64,000 nt of DNA from Celeribacter baekdonensis (GCF_900102315.1 NZ_FNBL01000008.1:147728-211727); one strand, 5' to 3'; shown: positions 9,237 to 18,559, numbered from the stretch's first letter. Program-made: numbers and translations. Notes: generated from the letters alone by a model not told the origin.

Positions 9237-10568
9237 TCAGCGTGCCAAAACCAAATCGGCCTTGAGCCCACCAAGCGTCTCGCTGACCCCAAGCCGGAGT
9301 GTGCCACCATGACGGCGCGCCACATCAAGCGCGATGGCAAGGCCAAGCCCGACGCCCGAGCCGCGGTTTTGATTGCGCGCGGCGTCCAGGCGCACAAAGG
9401 GTTGCAAGGCGCGTTCGCGGGCAGAGGCCTCAATCCCCGGCCCGTCGTCTTCAACCGACAGGACCACGGCACGCTCAAACAGGCGCAGGCTCAGTTGGGT
9501 TCGGTTGCCATAGCGCAGAGCATTTGAGACCAGATTGTCTAGCGCGCGGGCCAGAGCCTCGGGCCGGGCCGTAAGCCAGACCTCATGATCCGGCATCTCA
9601 CCAAGGCTGACCTGCCCCCCGGCACGTTCGGCCTTGGCTTTGGCCGCCACAACCAGCGCACAGAGATCAAGCCGCACTGGCTCTTCCAATGTGTCAGAGC
9701 GGGCAAAGGCCAAAAAGGCATCAATCAACCGCTCCATCTCATCCAGATCGGATTGCATGTCGGTGATGTCTTTGGCGTCCTCGGGTGGCACATCGAGCAT
9801 GGCAAGCCCCAGACGGATGCGCGTCAAAGGCGTGCGCAGGTCATGCGACACACCGGACAACATCAATGTGCGCTGTTCGATCTGGCGCTCAATACGCGCC
9901 CGCATGTTCAAAAACGCCGCCCCGGCCGAGCGGACTTCGACCGCGCCCGCCAACCGATAAGGCCGGATTTCACCGCGACCAAAACTTTCGGCAGCGCGCG
10001 CCAATTGTCGGATCGGCCGCAATTGATTGCGCAGGAACACCGCCGCGATCAATGTCATCACCACGCCGGTGAACAGCGTCCAGACCATCAATTGATGCGG
10101 ATTGGAGGCCGACGCGCGACGACGCGGCAAACGCACATCCAAACGGCCCGCATCGGTCAGGATCGACAGATGCACCACCGTGGGCTGCGTCAACACATCC
10201 ACCCCCTCTACCCCCTCAATTCCCGTGCGCAAAACCGCCGCAATGACCCGCGATGAGATGTCATACCAAGGCCGCGCATCGGCGACCGGATCAAGAGTGC
10301 CAAAGCCAGAGGCAAATTCCAACCGCGCGTCAAGTTCGGCCAGAGCTGGGGCGATTTGACCCTCGGGGATACCCTCCACCGCCGCCACATAGAGATTCAG
10401 TTCGGCCACCACCCCGCGCATCAATTGGCGGGTGATGTCTTCAAAATAGCGTTGCGAAAAGGTAACCATGACCACAAGTTGGATCACCACCACGGGCACC
10501 AAAAGGATCAAGGCCGCGCGCCCATACAGCCCACGTGGCATATATTTTTTGAGCCAAGTAAAAAACAT
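9237..10568 (-). CDS. EnvZ-like sensor histidine kinase
   Basis: A 443-residue membrane kinase. Transmembrane helix 1 lies at about 20-36, then a periplasmic domain of some 120 residues, transmembrane helix 2 at 161-179, and HAMP at 180-232. The phosphoacceptor H-box SGVSHDLRTPLTRIRLGL has His242. The ATPase domain shows DNLVSNALRYG (N box), VEDDGPGIE (G1) and GSGVGLGLAIA (G2). The architecture is that of EnvZ. No response regulator is encoded next to it; the divergent neighbour is a metallo-hydrolase. Its partner must lie elsewhere, and its signal is unknown. Confidence 0.9.
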   Translation of the reverse strand: MFFTWLKKYMPRGLYGRAALILLVPVVVIQLVVMVTFSQRYFEDITRQLMRGVVAELNLYVAAVEGIPEGQIAPALAELDARLEFASGFGTLDPVADARPWYDISSRVIAAVLRTGIEGVEGVDVLTQPTVVHLSILTDAGRLDVRLPRRRASASNPHQLMVWTLFTGVVMTLIAAVFLRNQLRPIRQLARAAESFGRGEIRPYRLAGAVEVRSAGAAFLNMRARIERQIEQRTLMLSGVSHDLRTPLTRIRLGLAMLDVPPEDAKDITDMQSDLDEMERLIDAFLAFARSDTLEEPVRLDLCALVVAAKAKAERAGGQVSLGEMPDHEVWLTARPEALARALDNLVSNALRYGNRTQLSLRLFERAVVLSVEDDGPGIEASARERALQPFVRLDAARNQNRGSGVGLGLAIALDVARRHGGTLRLGVSETLGGLKADLVLAR

Positions 10569-10614
10569 GCGCTATTGGTAGCCTTGCTGCCGCATCAATG
10601 GAAAGAGAAATCGA

Positions 10615-11511
10615 GTGGACCCGCGCCCAGACACCCTGACCCAGCTTGACGATGCCGTGATCCGCATTTTGGCACCGAACCCCTCGCCGATGACCTATTG
10701 GGGCACAAATACCTATGTGCTGGGCACCGGAAAAGCCCGCGTTTTGATCGACCCCGGCCCGGATGACGCCAGCCACCGCGCGGCAATTTTAAACGCCCTG
10801 CCCCAAGGCACCCGCCTCACCCATATCCTCGTCACCCACGCACATGTCGATCACAGCGCCGGCGCGCGCGCTTTGGCGCAGGAAACCGGCGCGCCGATTT
10901 TTGCCTTTGGCGATGCCCAAACCGGCCGCGCCCCACATATGGACGCGCTGGCTCAAGATGGGCTTTTGGCCGGGGGCGAAGGCTTGGACCACGGCTTTGT
11001 TCCCGACGAAACCGTCCCCCATGACACCATGCTGGACACCCCGGCGGGCGCGATCAAAGCGCTGCACACCCCCGGACATATGGGCAATCACCTGTGTTTT
11101 GGCTTTCACGATACGGTGTTTTCCGGCGATTTGATCATGGGCTGGTCTTCGTCGCTGATTTCCCCGCCCGATGGCGATGCGGCGGCGTTTCGTGACAGCT
11201 GTGCCTTGGTGGTAAACCATGCCCCGGCCCGGCTCTATCCCGGTCACGGCGCGCCGGTCCAAACCCCAAGGGAACGGATCAGGTTCCTGTTGAATCACCG
11301 GGCCGCACGTGAGGCGCAAATTCTGCGCGCCTTAGGCGAGAAACCAATGGATCTCCTCACCCTCACCCGCGCAGTTTACACCGATCTGCCAGCCTCTCAC
11401 CTGCCCATGGCTGCCCGCAACACATTGGCTCATCTCATTGATCTAAGCCAAAAAAATCGGGTTTCAGCCACGCCAAAACTGGCTGAATCCGCGACCTTTT
11501 CAGTGCGTTAA
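10615..11511 (+). CDS. MBL-fold metallo-hydrolase (LACTB2-like)
   Basis: A 298-residue protein with a GTG start at 10615, preceded by GGAAAGAGAA. The metal-binding motif THAHVDH is at 74-80, with further ligands in HTPGHMGNH and SGDLIMG, and a late YPGHG. A C-terminal winged-helix-like part (ILRALGEKPMDLLTLTRAVY) is typical of the LACTB2/beta-lactamase-like group, whose members act as RNases or hydrolases. Which reaction this one performs cannot be told. It is divergent from the EnvZ-like kinase with 46 bases between the starts. Confidence 0.88.
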   Translation: MDPRPDTLTQLDDAVIRILAPNPSPMTYWGTNTYVLGTGKARVLIDPGPDDASHRAAILNALPQGTRLTHILVTHAHVDHSAGARALAQETGAPIFAFGDAQTGRAPHMDALAQDGLLAGGEGLDHGFVPDETVPHDTMLDTPAGAIKALHTPGHMGNHLCFGFHDTVFSGDLIMGWSSSLISPPDGDAAAFRDSCALVVNHAPARLYPGHGAPVQTPRERIRFLLNHRAAREAQILRALGEKPMDLLTLTRAVYTDLPASHLPMAARNTLAHLIDLSQKNRVSATPKLAESATFSVR

Positions 11512-11593
11512 AAGAAAGCGGCACAAAAATCCAAGTTTTGTCATAAAACCCCCTTGCACGGCCCAAACCACATAGCTATACAGCGCCACATGT

Positions 11594-11668
11594 TCCGGCG
11601 TAGCTCAGCGGTAGAGCAGTTGACTGTTAATCAATTGGTCGTAGGTTCGATCCCTACCGCCGGAGCCA
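11594..11668 (+). tRNA. tRNA-Asn (GTT)
   Basis: A 75-base cloverleaf beginning TCCGGCG and ending CGCCGGAGCCA, with anticodon stem TTGAC/ATCAA around CTGTTAA-type loop bases and anticodon GTT. The D arm is GCTCAGCGGTAGAGC. Accessory genes begin directly downstream, which fits use of this tRNA as an integration site, but I found no second copy of its 3' end further on. Confidence 0.95.
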
Positions 11669-11791
11669 ATTCACCCTTGATTTCGTTGGGTAAATTGGCA
11701 CGACATAAATTCTACTAACAACCTACTCTTGCTTTTGAGGTGGTTGTTCGCGCCCTTCCAGCCCGTCGAACGCTCACGAAGTCGTGAACAA

Positions 11792-12514
11792 CTATCGGGC
11801 AGGTTCAAAGCCGTCACGCTCAAAGGTGCACAGTTCGTCGGCTTCTAGCGCCGTGACCATGGGAACGTCGTAGAGGCGGCAATAATGGCCCCGGCTGGCG
11901 TGAAGGCAACCGCTGCAACCGGCCACCATAGCTTCGTGGTCGCCCTTGGCATGAATGCGGTCGTGACAGTCGCCGCACGGGGCGACAAGTTCAAACAGGA
12001 ATTCATGGCCCCAATGGTCGTAGCTTAGGTGGTGCACTTCAGTCGCTTGCGCCAACCTGCACCCCTCGCACTGCCCTTGCGCCCGGTCCATGACGCGTTG
12101 CCGACGGTCGCGCCATTCCGGCGAAGCAAGATAGGCGTTGTGGGCTTGCTGGTAGTAGCTGTCGCCCCGTTCCTTCGCCTTCCATCGCCGTAGCTGGATT
12201 TCGACGTATTTCAGGTCAATCTTTTCCTTGGCAGCTTTCCGAGTAGCCAAGTATGCGTCGTGCATCGCATCATCAAAGCCGGGCAGTTCTTCCGCGTTCG
12301 GTGGCGCTTTCAAGGCATTGCCCACACGAAGCCCGCAATCCAAGCACTGCATTCTTATGACGGGGTGCCCGCCCTTGTTCGTGCCGCGCCGAAGTTCTTT
12401 CCGTTCATGTTTGCATTCGTGCTTCGCCAAATCCGAAAACTCTTTCGCGCATCGCTGCGACAAGTCTAAGTCGATGGTCAATTGCTTGCCGTTGCGCGGG
12501 TCGATTAGGCGCAT
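11792..12514 (-). CDS. HNH-type zinc-binding nuclease-like protein
   Basis: A 240-residue protein. The C-terminal half carries an HNH-like core: CEGC (zinc knuckle), then ATEVHHLSYDHWGHE with the paired His, then CGDCHDRIH. The N-terminal third has another zinc ribbon, HECKHERKELRRG followed by MQCLDCGL. It ends with a Cys-rich stretch (GCSGCLHASRGHYC). Such genes are common cargo of phages and islands; the target is unknown. It lies 124 bases past tRNA-Asn, at the start of the accessory stretch, and is transcribed towards the tRNA. Confidence 0.75.
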   Translation of the reverse strand: MRLIDPRNGKQLTIDLDLSQRCAKEFSDLAKHECKHERKELRRGTNKGGHPVIRMQCLDCGLRVGNALKAPPNAEELPGFDDAMHDAYLATRKAAKEKIDLKYVEIQLRRWKAKERGDSYYQQAHNAYLASPEWRDRRQRVMDRAQGQCEGCRLAQATEVHHLSYDHWGHEFLFELVAPCGDCHDRIHAKGDHEAMVAGCSGCLHASRGHYCRLYDVPMVTALEADELCTFERDGFEPAR

Positions 12515-12654
12515 GTTGTTCTCCTACCGTCGTCTAGCACTAAGTATAGACGAACAAGGCCAAACTATCCAACGAACTTGGCACCTTCCCGACGTAGAAT
12601 GTCGCGCATAAAAATGCCCCGGCTGCGTCGGTGCACGCGAACCGGGGCTACCCA

Positions 12655-13672
12655 ATGCAAGTTGCAACAGTGGGCATCGATCTGGCCAAACATGTTTTCC
12701 AGGTCCACGGAATTACCAAGGATGGGCAGGTTGTCTTCAATCGCGCAATCCGCCGAGCACAACTCATGCAGTTCTTCACCAATCTGGAACCCTGCCTGAT
12801 CGGCATGGAGGCGTGTGGATCCAGTCATTACTGGGCGCGGGAACTCAGCAAACTTGGGCATGATGTTCGCCTGATCCCAGCCAATTATGTAAAACCCTAC
12901 GTCAAACGCGGCAAGTCCGACGCCAATGATGCTGAAGCCATCTGCGAAGCAGTGACGCGTCCGACGATGCGGTTTGTTGCTCCCAAGTCCGGGGAACAAC
13001 AAGCCGTGCTCTTCCTGCATCGCGCGCGCGATTTGATCGTCAGGCAGCGAACGCAATTGAGCAACATGCTTCGCAGTTTGCTTGCCGAATTTGGCGTCAT
13101 CATTCCACAAGGGACTGGGACCGCGGTCAAATATGCAAAGGGTGTTTTGGAGGGCGAAAAACCAGCTCTTCCAGAGTTCGCAATAGATGTCTTGAGTCAA
13201 CTTAGCCACCAACTTGTTGCGATGCACTTGCGCTTCCGCTGGTACGAGATGCGCATGCGGCTGCATTCGAAACTGGACAAACGCGTGATGTTGCTACGCA
13301 CGATTCCCGGCGTTGGCCCAGTGACCGCTTCGGCCATTGTCGCCACTGTCGGCGACGCAAAGCAATTCAAGAATGGCCGACAGTTTGCTGCTTGGATAGG
13401 CCTCACGCCGCTAAACTTATCCAGTGGCGGAAAGGAACGCTTAGGCGGATCACGAAAATGGGCGACCGTTACATCCGACGTCTTCTGGTGACCGGCATGA
13501 CAGCGCGATTGCGGCAAAAGAAAGTGAACCCTGATCGTGTCGATCATGGGCTATAGGCCTACTGGAACGAAAGCCTGCTCGACTGGCGACCGTCGCAATG
13601 GCGAACAAGACCGCACGAATAGTCTGGGCAGTGCTGACCAGGAACGAATACTATCGGCCCCACGCAGCCTAA
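12655..13672 (+). pseudogene. IS110-family transposase, frameshifted
   Basis: The N-terminal part reads MQVATVGIDLAKHVFQVHG, then KSDANDAEAICEAVTRP, the DEDD-type catalytic region of IS110/IS1111 transposases. The C-terminal part has IPGVGPVTASAIVA and the serine-containing segment LTPLNLSSGGKERLG. Near 13440 the frame breaks. The continuation RRITKMGDRYIRRLLVTGM is found in the next frame up to a stop at about 13557, and a final ARLATVAMANKTARIVW block follows in yet another frame. At least two frameshifts make it inactive. IS110 elements have no long terminal inverted repeats, so I set no element ends. Confidence 0.88.
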
Positions 13673-14170
13673 GGGAAGGAAAAGGAACACCCGAGACAGC
13701 AAGACCATTGAAATGATGGCGCACAGTCAGCCCGCCAACCAAGACAACCCGTCGAATGTCCAGGACACAGTGTTGTTCGATAAGCCGTTTGGGACTTGGT
13801 CGCGGAAACCATCAGGGCCAGCGACTACGAGTGCCGCGCGAACAGGCCGGACACACGTCTGCTTCTGACCAGTGCAAACTCACCTCAAAAAATGTCTTGC
13901 TATGCAGGAGCTATCCACACACGACCATTCGTTGCACAATCAAACCTACAAGATGAGCCAAAGGCTCTCTTGGTTTAGGCCGCCATTGCTCCCAAAAACT
14001 CTGACAACGGACACCCTGTGGCTATCAATACTGTCTCGAGCCAAGCGGAAACACTGCTCAAGTGGTCTTGAACCTCAAAGTCGCTTTGTCCCGACCCATC
14101 TGAATGTTTCCGGCGCGTTTACTGTAGATTGGAGGCACCTAGACCAATCAGATATGGAAAGGACGTTGAA
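13673..14170. other. Region without a recognisable gene, IS110 flank
   Basis: Several frames are open here but none resembles a known family or has a ribosome-binding site. The base composition is mixed. It probably contains the right flank of the IS110 element and the promoter of the small gene at 14171. Confidence 0.4.
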
Positions 14171-14266
14171 ATGGGCAAAGGACAAGGAAACGGCGGAGGC
14201 TGGCCGTCCACAACAGGCAACCCAAGTGGCGGCGGACGTTCTAACGGGGGAGGCAAGGGGAAGTAG
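14171..14266 (+). CDS. Very small Gly-rich peptide (31 aa)
   Basis: An ATG at 14171, 9-10 bases after GGAAAGGAC, opens a 31-codon frame ending TAG. The peptide begins MGKGQGNGGGWPSTTGNPSG, continues with a GGGRSN segment and ends GGGKGK. Nearly half is glycine; the charge is basic, and there is one tryptophan. A perfect 10-base terminator stem follows 10 bases later, so this looks like a self-contained transcription unit. From memory, short peptides with a Trp-Pro-Ser-Thr-Thr-Gly-Asn-Pro-Ser-Gly-Gly-Gly-Arg core recur in proteobacterial islands without known function. It is convergent with the 361-residue protein. Confidence 0.65.
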   Translation: MGKGQGNGGGWPSTTGNPSGGGRSNGGGKGK

Positions 14267-14276
14267 ACGAACACTG

Positions 14277-14308
14277 CGCCCCTCACGCAAACCTGTGGGG
14301 GGCGTTTT
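14277..14308 (+). terminator. Rho-independent terminator of the small Gly-rich gene
   Basis: A 10-base stem with one G-U pair, CGCCCCTCAC / GTGGGGGGCG, an 8-base loop and TTTT. The T run overlaps the stop codon of the convergent gene at 14307. Confidence 0.88.
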
Positions 14309-15392
14309 ATGCGCGCGCGTGACGCACCAAATGAGGCCAAAACGCCAACCCATCATCAAAGGCACTATCCAAATCCGCCGAAGGATATTTATCACACAGC
14401 TCAGACAGACCTACCTCCTTGGAAAACTGCAGGAACCCCAGAACTGATCCAACGCACCATGCGACCGCCGCCAACTCTTCCGCGCGATTGGGATGCTCTT
14501 CCTCCGCATCAAAATTCGCGGCAAATGCGGCTGCCAAGAGAGTGCGATGCCGATCCAATACGCGCGCGGTGAGCCTTTTCTTACTGCGATCCAAGGCACT
14601 TAACTCGTCCGCAACTGTTTGCATCGGCCCACCATCTGGGTCTCCGCTAACCAGAAGCGTCGCAACGTTTTGATACACGGGCTTTGGCCCTCTCTTAGGT
14701 ACCGTTTTTGGTTGCAGAGTGAAGACTTGTAGCCAAGACACCCATGCGCCTCCAAGCTGGTCAGCCCGTGCGGGGACAAGGTTCTCAATGTCGATTCTTG
14801 ACCAAATACCGACACTTGAAATGAGTGCCATCACCCACAGAAAGAACATGACATCACTGGTGACCAAACGCTCAACACACTCAATTTCCGTCTCGTTGGG
14901 CACGGGAATGAGAGGTTTACCAGCTCCCACCCACGGATAATACAGGAAGTCCTTAGGCGTAGCTTTTCCGCTTCGTGAACCCACTGCGAGCTTCTCCGCC
15001 CGCTCAATCATTTCCAAGATGGAAACGCGCTTCCTCGGACTAGATTGCATCACAGGCGGCGAAAGCAAAATCGAGACATCGTTGGTAATCGGGAAATCCG
15101 ACAATGACGACATTTGAAGCGCCTTTATTTCCCTGTAGGCTTCAGAATCTGAAGACTTGCTTTCGTGATACCGTTGGATTTCTCGGCTGAGACGTGTTTC
15201 TTGCTGAAGTCCTTTCAACCCATCCGCGCGAAGCGTCCGTGCAAGGGCTCGGTAAAGCCTGACGCTTTCCTTATCCGTGTCATCCCGACTACCAAGGAAA
15301 TCTGCGGGCCCGATGTCGCCCAACTCGTTGGTGGTCCCGTTGCAGGTGCCAAACTTGAGAAAGAGGCGTTTGTAATATGGAAAAATGAACAT
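14307..15392 (-). CDS. Hypothetical protein (361 aa)
   Basis: A long uninterrupted frame with normal composition. One hydrophobic stretch, VMFFLWVMALISSVGIW, lies near the middle (about 181-197). The N-terminal third is charged and probably helical (LARTLRADGLKGLQQETRLSREI split over two segments). The C-terminal third has DELSALDRSKKRLTARVLDR and an acidic tail. I recognise no family. It is convergent with the Gly-rich peptide gene and lies between an IS110 relic and an apparently complete metabolic cluster, so it is probably island cargo. Confidence 0.6.
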   Translation of the reverse strand: MFIFPYYKRLFLKFGTCNGTTNELGDIGPADFLGSRDDTDKESVRLYRALARTLRADGLKGLQQETRLSREIQRYHESKSSDSEAYREIKALQMSSLSDFPITNDVSILLSPPVMQSSPRKRVSILEMIERAEKLAVGSRSGKATPKDFLYYPWVGAGKPLIPVPNETEIECVERLVTSDVMFFLWVMALISSVGIWSRIDIENLVPARADQLGGAWVSWLQVFTLQPKTVPKRGPKPVYQNVATLLVSGDPDGGPMQTVADELSALDRSKKRLTARVLDRHRTLLAAAFAANFDAEEEHPNRAEELAAVAWCVGSVLGFLQFSKEVGLSELCDKYPSADLDSAFDDGLAFWPHLVRHARA

Positions 15393-15803
15393 TCGGTTCT
15401 CTGCGAAATAGACGTTTACAACAGACCCAAACGCTTACTTGCATTCTTGCGTGGAAGAAACCATCAGCATTGATTGCACCACCGAACCGTTTTTCGAATT
15501 GTTTCCCGTTCGAGACCGGCCCTTTCCGGGCCTTCGTCTCTTCATCAGGTGCCGCGTTGCAGCTTCACCAGACCGGTCGTTCGCTGCGTTCGCACTCGTG
15601 GAGACGGGCGAGCGGCAGAACGGGACGAAGCTGTCAGCCGCACGGCCAATGATAACGACTGCTCCCAGCCCCTCCTATCTCGGGCTGCGACGACGCGAAA
15701 CATTTCGACAACCTTGGGAAAAGTCGACGCTCAATCAGGCGATATGCACCCTGCGCCTTGCGCAAGTGGTCGCAAAGCCCAGGGGGCGACGTTTAGTCTC
15801 GCG
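15393..15803. other. Region without a recognisable gene
   Basis: About 410 bases upstream of the 361-residue protein and downstream of the SnoaL-like gene. Plus-strand open frames exist, but their translations are rich in Arg, Ser and Pro with no family resemblance. A GGCCC/GGGCC inverted repeat occurs near 15520-15540. I see nothing else. Confidence 0.4.
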
Positions 15804-16262
15804 TCATATTCCGGCAAGAACAGAAGGATCGCCGGTTCGCCAGATATTATCGATGGTCACATGCTGGATGACCCATGCATCTCCTCGCCGCACCAATTCG
15901 ACGTCATACCTGTTCTTCATCAGGTAGTGGCGCGTGTGATCCGCGCGCGGCACGTGTTGCGCTTCTACCAGCGCATCCAGACTGGCAAGGTCACCATTCA
16001 GGATCACGCGAGGATTGCTGACAGAATGCGACGTGTCGAGGGGGGCGAGTGAACCCAGCAAGGCCGCGACGATGGTGTCCCTGCCTTTGAGCACGAGATA
16101 GTCGAACCCCGCTTTTTTGCCGGCGGGCCGAAAGTCCGACACGGCTCCTTCGGCAAAGGCAGAGGCCAGAAGGTCCCTGTCTCGCAGGTCGATCCCGGCG
16201 GCGAAACGGTAGAGGGCATCAGTCACCGCAATGATGTCGGATGTGCGATCTTGGTGCGTCAT
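15804..16262 (-). CDS. SnoaL-like / NTF2-fold protein
   Basis: A 152-residue protein from the ATG at 16262, beginning MTHQDRTSDIIAVTDALYRF. The cone-shaped NTF2 fold is suggested by DLRDRDLLASAFAEGAV near the start, NPRVILNGDLASLDALVEAQ in the middle and RRGDAWVIQHVTIDNIW near the end, the usual SnoaL_4 pattern. Members are small cyclases, isomerases or dehydratases, or have no known activity. It is the last gene of a four-gene operon, 4 bases after the saccharopine-reductase-like gene. Confidence 0.8.
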   Translation of the reverse strand: MTHQDRTSDIIAVTDALYRFAAGIDLRDRDLLASAFAEGAVSDFRPAGKKAGFDYLVLKGRDTIVAALLGSLAPLDTSHSVSNPRVILNGDLASLDALVEAQHVPRADHTRHYLMKNRYDVELVRRGDAWVIQHVTIDNIWRTGDPSVLAGI

Positions 16263-16266
16263 GGTC

Positions 16267-17277
16267 TCAGGTCTCCGCATGGGCTGGCATTGAGTCCAGC
16301 AAGGTGATCCGCGTGTCCGCGATGGTTTCGGCAAATCCCGGCCCGAACAGGCCGGCGGGTGTCTGGAAACCGGGGCGAGCTTCACCGCGCATGACACGGC
16401 GCGCCGCTTCCGCCGCCGCGAGGGGCGTGAAGCTGTAGCCGTTGACGGTGTCCAGAACCGCGCGGACGCTGAGGCCATCGGCGCCGGTCACGCAAACAGA
16501 CGCCTGATAGCGGCTGGCGTTGCGCTCCTCACTCGTCGGGCCGTCGGGCATGTCGGACAGATCGCCTTCGGGGAAGGCGGTGCCCGACACATGAACAAAG
16601 GTCTCCACGTTCGGTGCTCCGGTGCTGCGCCAGAGGGTGATGAGATCGGGAAGCGTCACCGGGAAGCAGGGCACCACCCCCATGCCGAAGTCGAAATCCA
16701 TCAACTTCGATGGGTCGCGGTCTACAAGAACGCCATCCACCCGCGCCATGGTTCGGGTTGTCAGGTTTTGCGACGCGCTGATTGCCGACCCGCGCGACAT
16801 GGCACCAGTGACGTGCAACGCGACGCTGATTTTGCGCGGCTCGGCCACGTGACTGGCCGCAAACCCGGCCAGCGAGCCAAGCATTGCGACACTGCCGCCG
16901 CTGCCGGGCAAGAGCATCACGCCAGCCGCCTGTGCCGCGTCCTCCAGCGTCTCGGCCAGCCGGTAGCTGTCCAGTTCCGCCGCGATGTCGAGGTAGTGGA
17001 CGCCGTTGCGCAGCGCCCCCCGCATCAGGGGGTCAGCCGTGTGCAGGAAAGGGCCCGCGCAATTGAGCAGCACCGCCACATCCGTCAGACCGGCGTCGAT
17101 ATCCGCCGTCTCGTCGAGTGCAAAGACGCGGGCATCGACCCCAAGCTCTTCCGCCAGAGTGCGCAGAGGGGTTTCATCGCGTCCCGCAACGAGTATCGGG
17201 AGGCCCAGTGTTTTGGCGTGAGCCGCCGCCATGCGCCCAGTATATCCGGTCGCACCATAGATCATCAGATGTGTCAT
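16267..17277 (-). CDS. Saccharopine dehydrogenase-like NAD(P)-binding reductase
   Basis: A 336-residue protein from the ATG at 17277, which shares a base with the stop of the VOC gene (TGATG). The N-terminal Rossmann fold is MIYGATGYTGRMAA, followed by VAVLLNCAGPFLHTADPLM and YLDIAAELDSYRL. This is the pattern of trans-acting enoyl reductases and other saccharopine-dehydrogenase-fold proteins rather than true lysine enzymes. The substrate is unknown. It is the third of four co-directional genes, with SDR and VOC upstream and SnoaL downstream, so a small-molecule modification pathway is likely. Confidence 0.83.
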   Translation of the reverse strand: MTHLMIYGATGYTGRMAAAHAKTLGLPILVAGRDETPLRTLAEELGVDARVFALDETADIDAGLTDVAVLLNCAGPFLHTADPLMRGALRNGVHYLDIAAELDSYRLAETLEDAAQAAGVMLLPGSGGSVAMLGSLAGFAASHVAEPRKISVALHVTGAMSRGSAISASQNLTTRTMARVDGVLVDRDPSKLMDFDFGMGVVPCFPVTLPDLITLWRSTGAPNVETFVHVSGTAFPEGDLSDMPDGPTSEERNASRYQASVCVTGADGLSVRAVLDTVNGYSFTPLAAAEAARRVMRGEARPGFQTPAGLFGPGFAETIADTRITLLDSMPAHAET

Positions 17278-17663
17278 CAGTGTTGCCAATCCTTGTAAAC
17301 GAATTCGAGGCTGTAGCCGTCGGGGTCGCGGACCTGCGCCGCGTAATACCTCGGGTCGTAGTGAAGCTGGGGACCAGGGCCGTGCAGATCCTGCGCCCCG
17401 GCGGCAAGGGCTGCGGCATGGGCCGCCTGCACCTCTGTCTCGCTGTTTGCAACAAAGCCCACATGAACGGCGCCGGGTGCGGGGTTGCCCTGACGCAACC
17501 AGAAAAAGATACGGCCATTGGCACCGAACCCCTTGAGGTCGGGATGGCCGTCTGCCCCGTCGTAATCGTGCCGAACAGTGATGCCGAGCACCGGCAGCAC
17601 GGCCTCGTAGAAGGCGATGGACCGGCGAAACTCGTGGACGGTCAGGAAGATATGGTCGAGCAT
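17277..17663 (-). CDS. VOC-family (glyoxalase fold) protein
   Basis: A 128-residue vicinal-oxygen-chelate protein. It starts MLDHIFLTVHEFRRSIAFYEAVL with the first metal-ligand His, and has VHVGFVANSETEVQAAHAAA and a closing RDPDGYSLEFVYKDW with the last ligand Glu. Members include glyoxalases, dioxygenases and resistance proteins. Its function here is unknown. It sits in the four-gene operon and overlaps the next start by one base. Confidence 0.85.
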   Translation of the reverse strand: MLDHIFLTVHEFRRSIAFYEAVLPVLGITVRHDYDGADGHPDLKGFGANGRIFFWLRQGNPAPGAVHVGFVANSETEVQAAHAAALAAGAQDLHGPGPQLHYDPRYYAAQVRDPDGYSLEFVYKDWQH

Positions 17664-17673
17664 GGGGATCTCC

Positions 17674-18417
17674 TCAGATCATGTAGCCGCCGCCGACTTC
17701 GATCGACTGCGCGTTGATCCAGCGGCTCTTGTCGGACAGGAGGTTTGCTATGACACCCCCGACTTCTGCCGCTTCGCCGACACGGCCAAGGGCGGTCTGC
17801 CCGGCCAGCAGCGTTTCGAACTCCGCGTTCAGCCCACCGCCAAGGTCGGTGCGGATCGGCCCGGGCGCGATGGAATTGGCGCGGATGCCGCGATGCCCAA
17901 GCTCCTTGGCCTGATACCGAGTCAGCACCTCCAACCCGGCCTTGAAGCTGGCATAAGGCGCCACGCCCGCCGTCGCCACGCGCGAGGTCGCGCTGACCAT
18001 ATTCACGATATGCCCGCCATCGGCCATGAGCGACAAAAGCGTCTGCGTCAGGAAGAACGGCCCCTTCAGATGCACGCGAAAGAGCCCGTCGAACTCGTCC
18101 TCGGTCACCGTCTCCAGCGGATTGAAGACGCCGTAGCCCGCGTTGTTGACCAGCGCATCGAAGGTCTCTCGCGACCAGACCGATGCAAGGGCATCCGCCA
18201 CTGACCGCCGGAACGCACCGAAAGATGAACTGACGCCGACATCCAGCGGCAGGGCAACGGCCGTGCCACCCTCCGCCTCAATTTGCGCAACAACCTCTTC
18301 CGCCTTCTGACGGTTGGCGTTGTAGGTCAGGATAACGCCCATGCCGTCACGGGCGCATTCGAGGGCGGTGGCGGCCCCGATGCCGCGGCTTCCACCGGTG
18401 ATGATTGCTATCTTCAT
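17674..18417 (-). CDS. Short-chain dehydrogenase/reductase (SDR)
   Basis: A 247-residue classical SDR. The cofactor motif is ITGGSRGIGAATALE near the N-terminus, then LVNNAGYG. The catalytic Ser is in VSATSRVATAGVAPYASFKAG, where Tyr and Lys follow as YxxxK. The C-terminus ends DKSRWINAQSIEVGGGYM. It is the first gene of the operon that continues with VOC, saccharopine-like and SnoaL genes, and its start faces the AraC regulator at 18599. That regulator probably controls the operon. Confidence 0.92.
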   Translation of the reverse strand: MKIAIITGGSRGIGAATALECARDGMGVILTYNANRQKAEEVVAQIEAEGGTAVALPLDVGVSSSFGAFRRSVADALASVWSRETFDALVNNAGYGVFNPLETVTEDEFDGLFRVHLKGPFFLTQTLLSLMADGGHIVNMVSATSRVATAGVAPYASFKAGLEVLTRYQAKELGHRGIRANSIAPGPIRTDLGGGLNAEFETLLAGQTALGRVGEAAEVGGVIANLLSDKSRWINAQSIEVGGGYMI

Positions 18418-18559
18418 TTCGTGTTCCTTCCATTGTCTTGCCTCAAGGTAGGCAACTCGACATCGCCGCGCCCATCCGATCGTGGCGCAAACTTGCCTGA
18501 TCCTACTTTCTGGCGTGTTCGGGATTGGCGAAGGGCACGAAGTCGGTCACCTTTGACAA

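Noticed and set aside
11792..15392. Anti-phage defence system made of the HNH protein, Gly-rich peptide and 361-residue protein
   Set aside because: No known effector, sensor or modification domain besides HNH is visible, and a broken IS110 copy separates the genes; there is no evidence that they act together.
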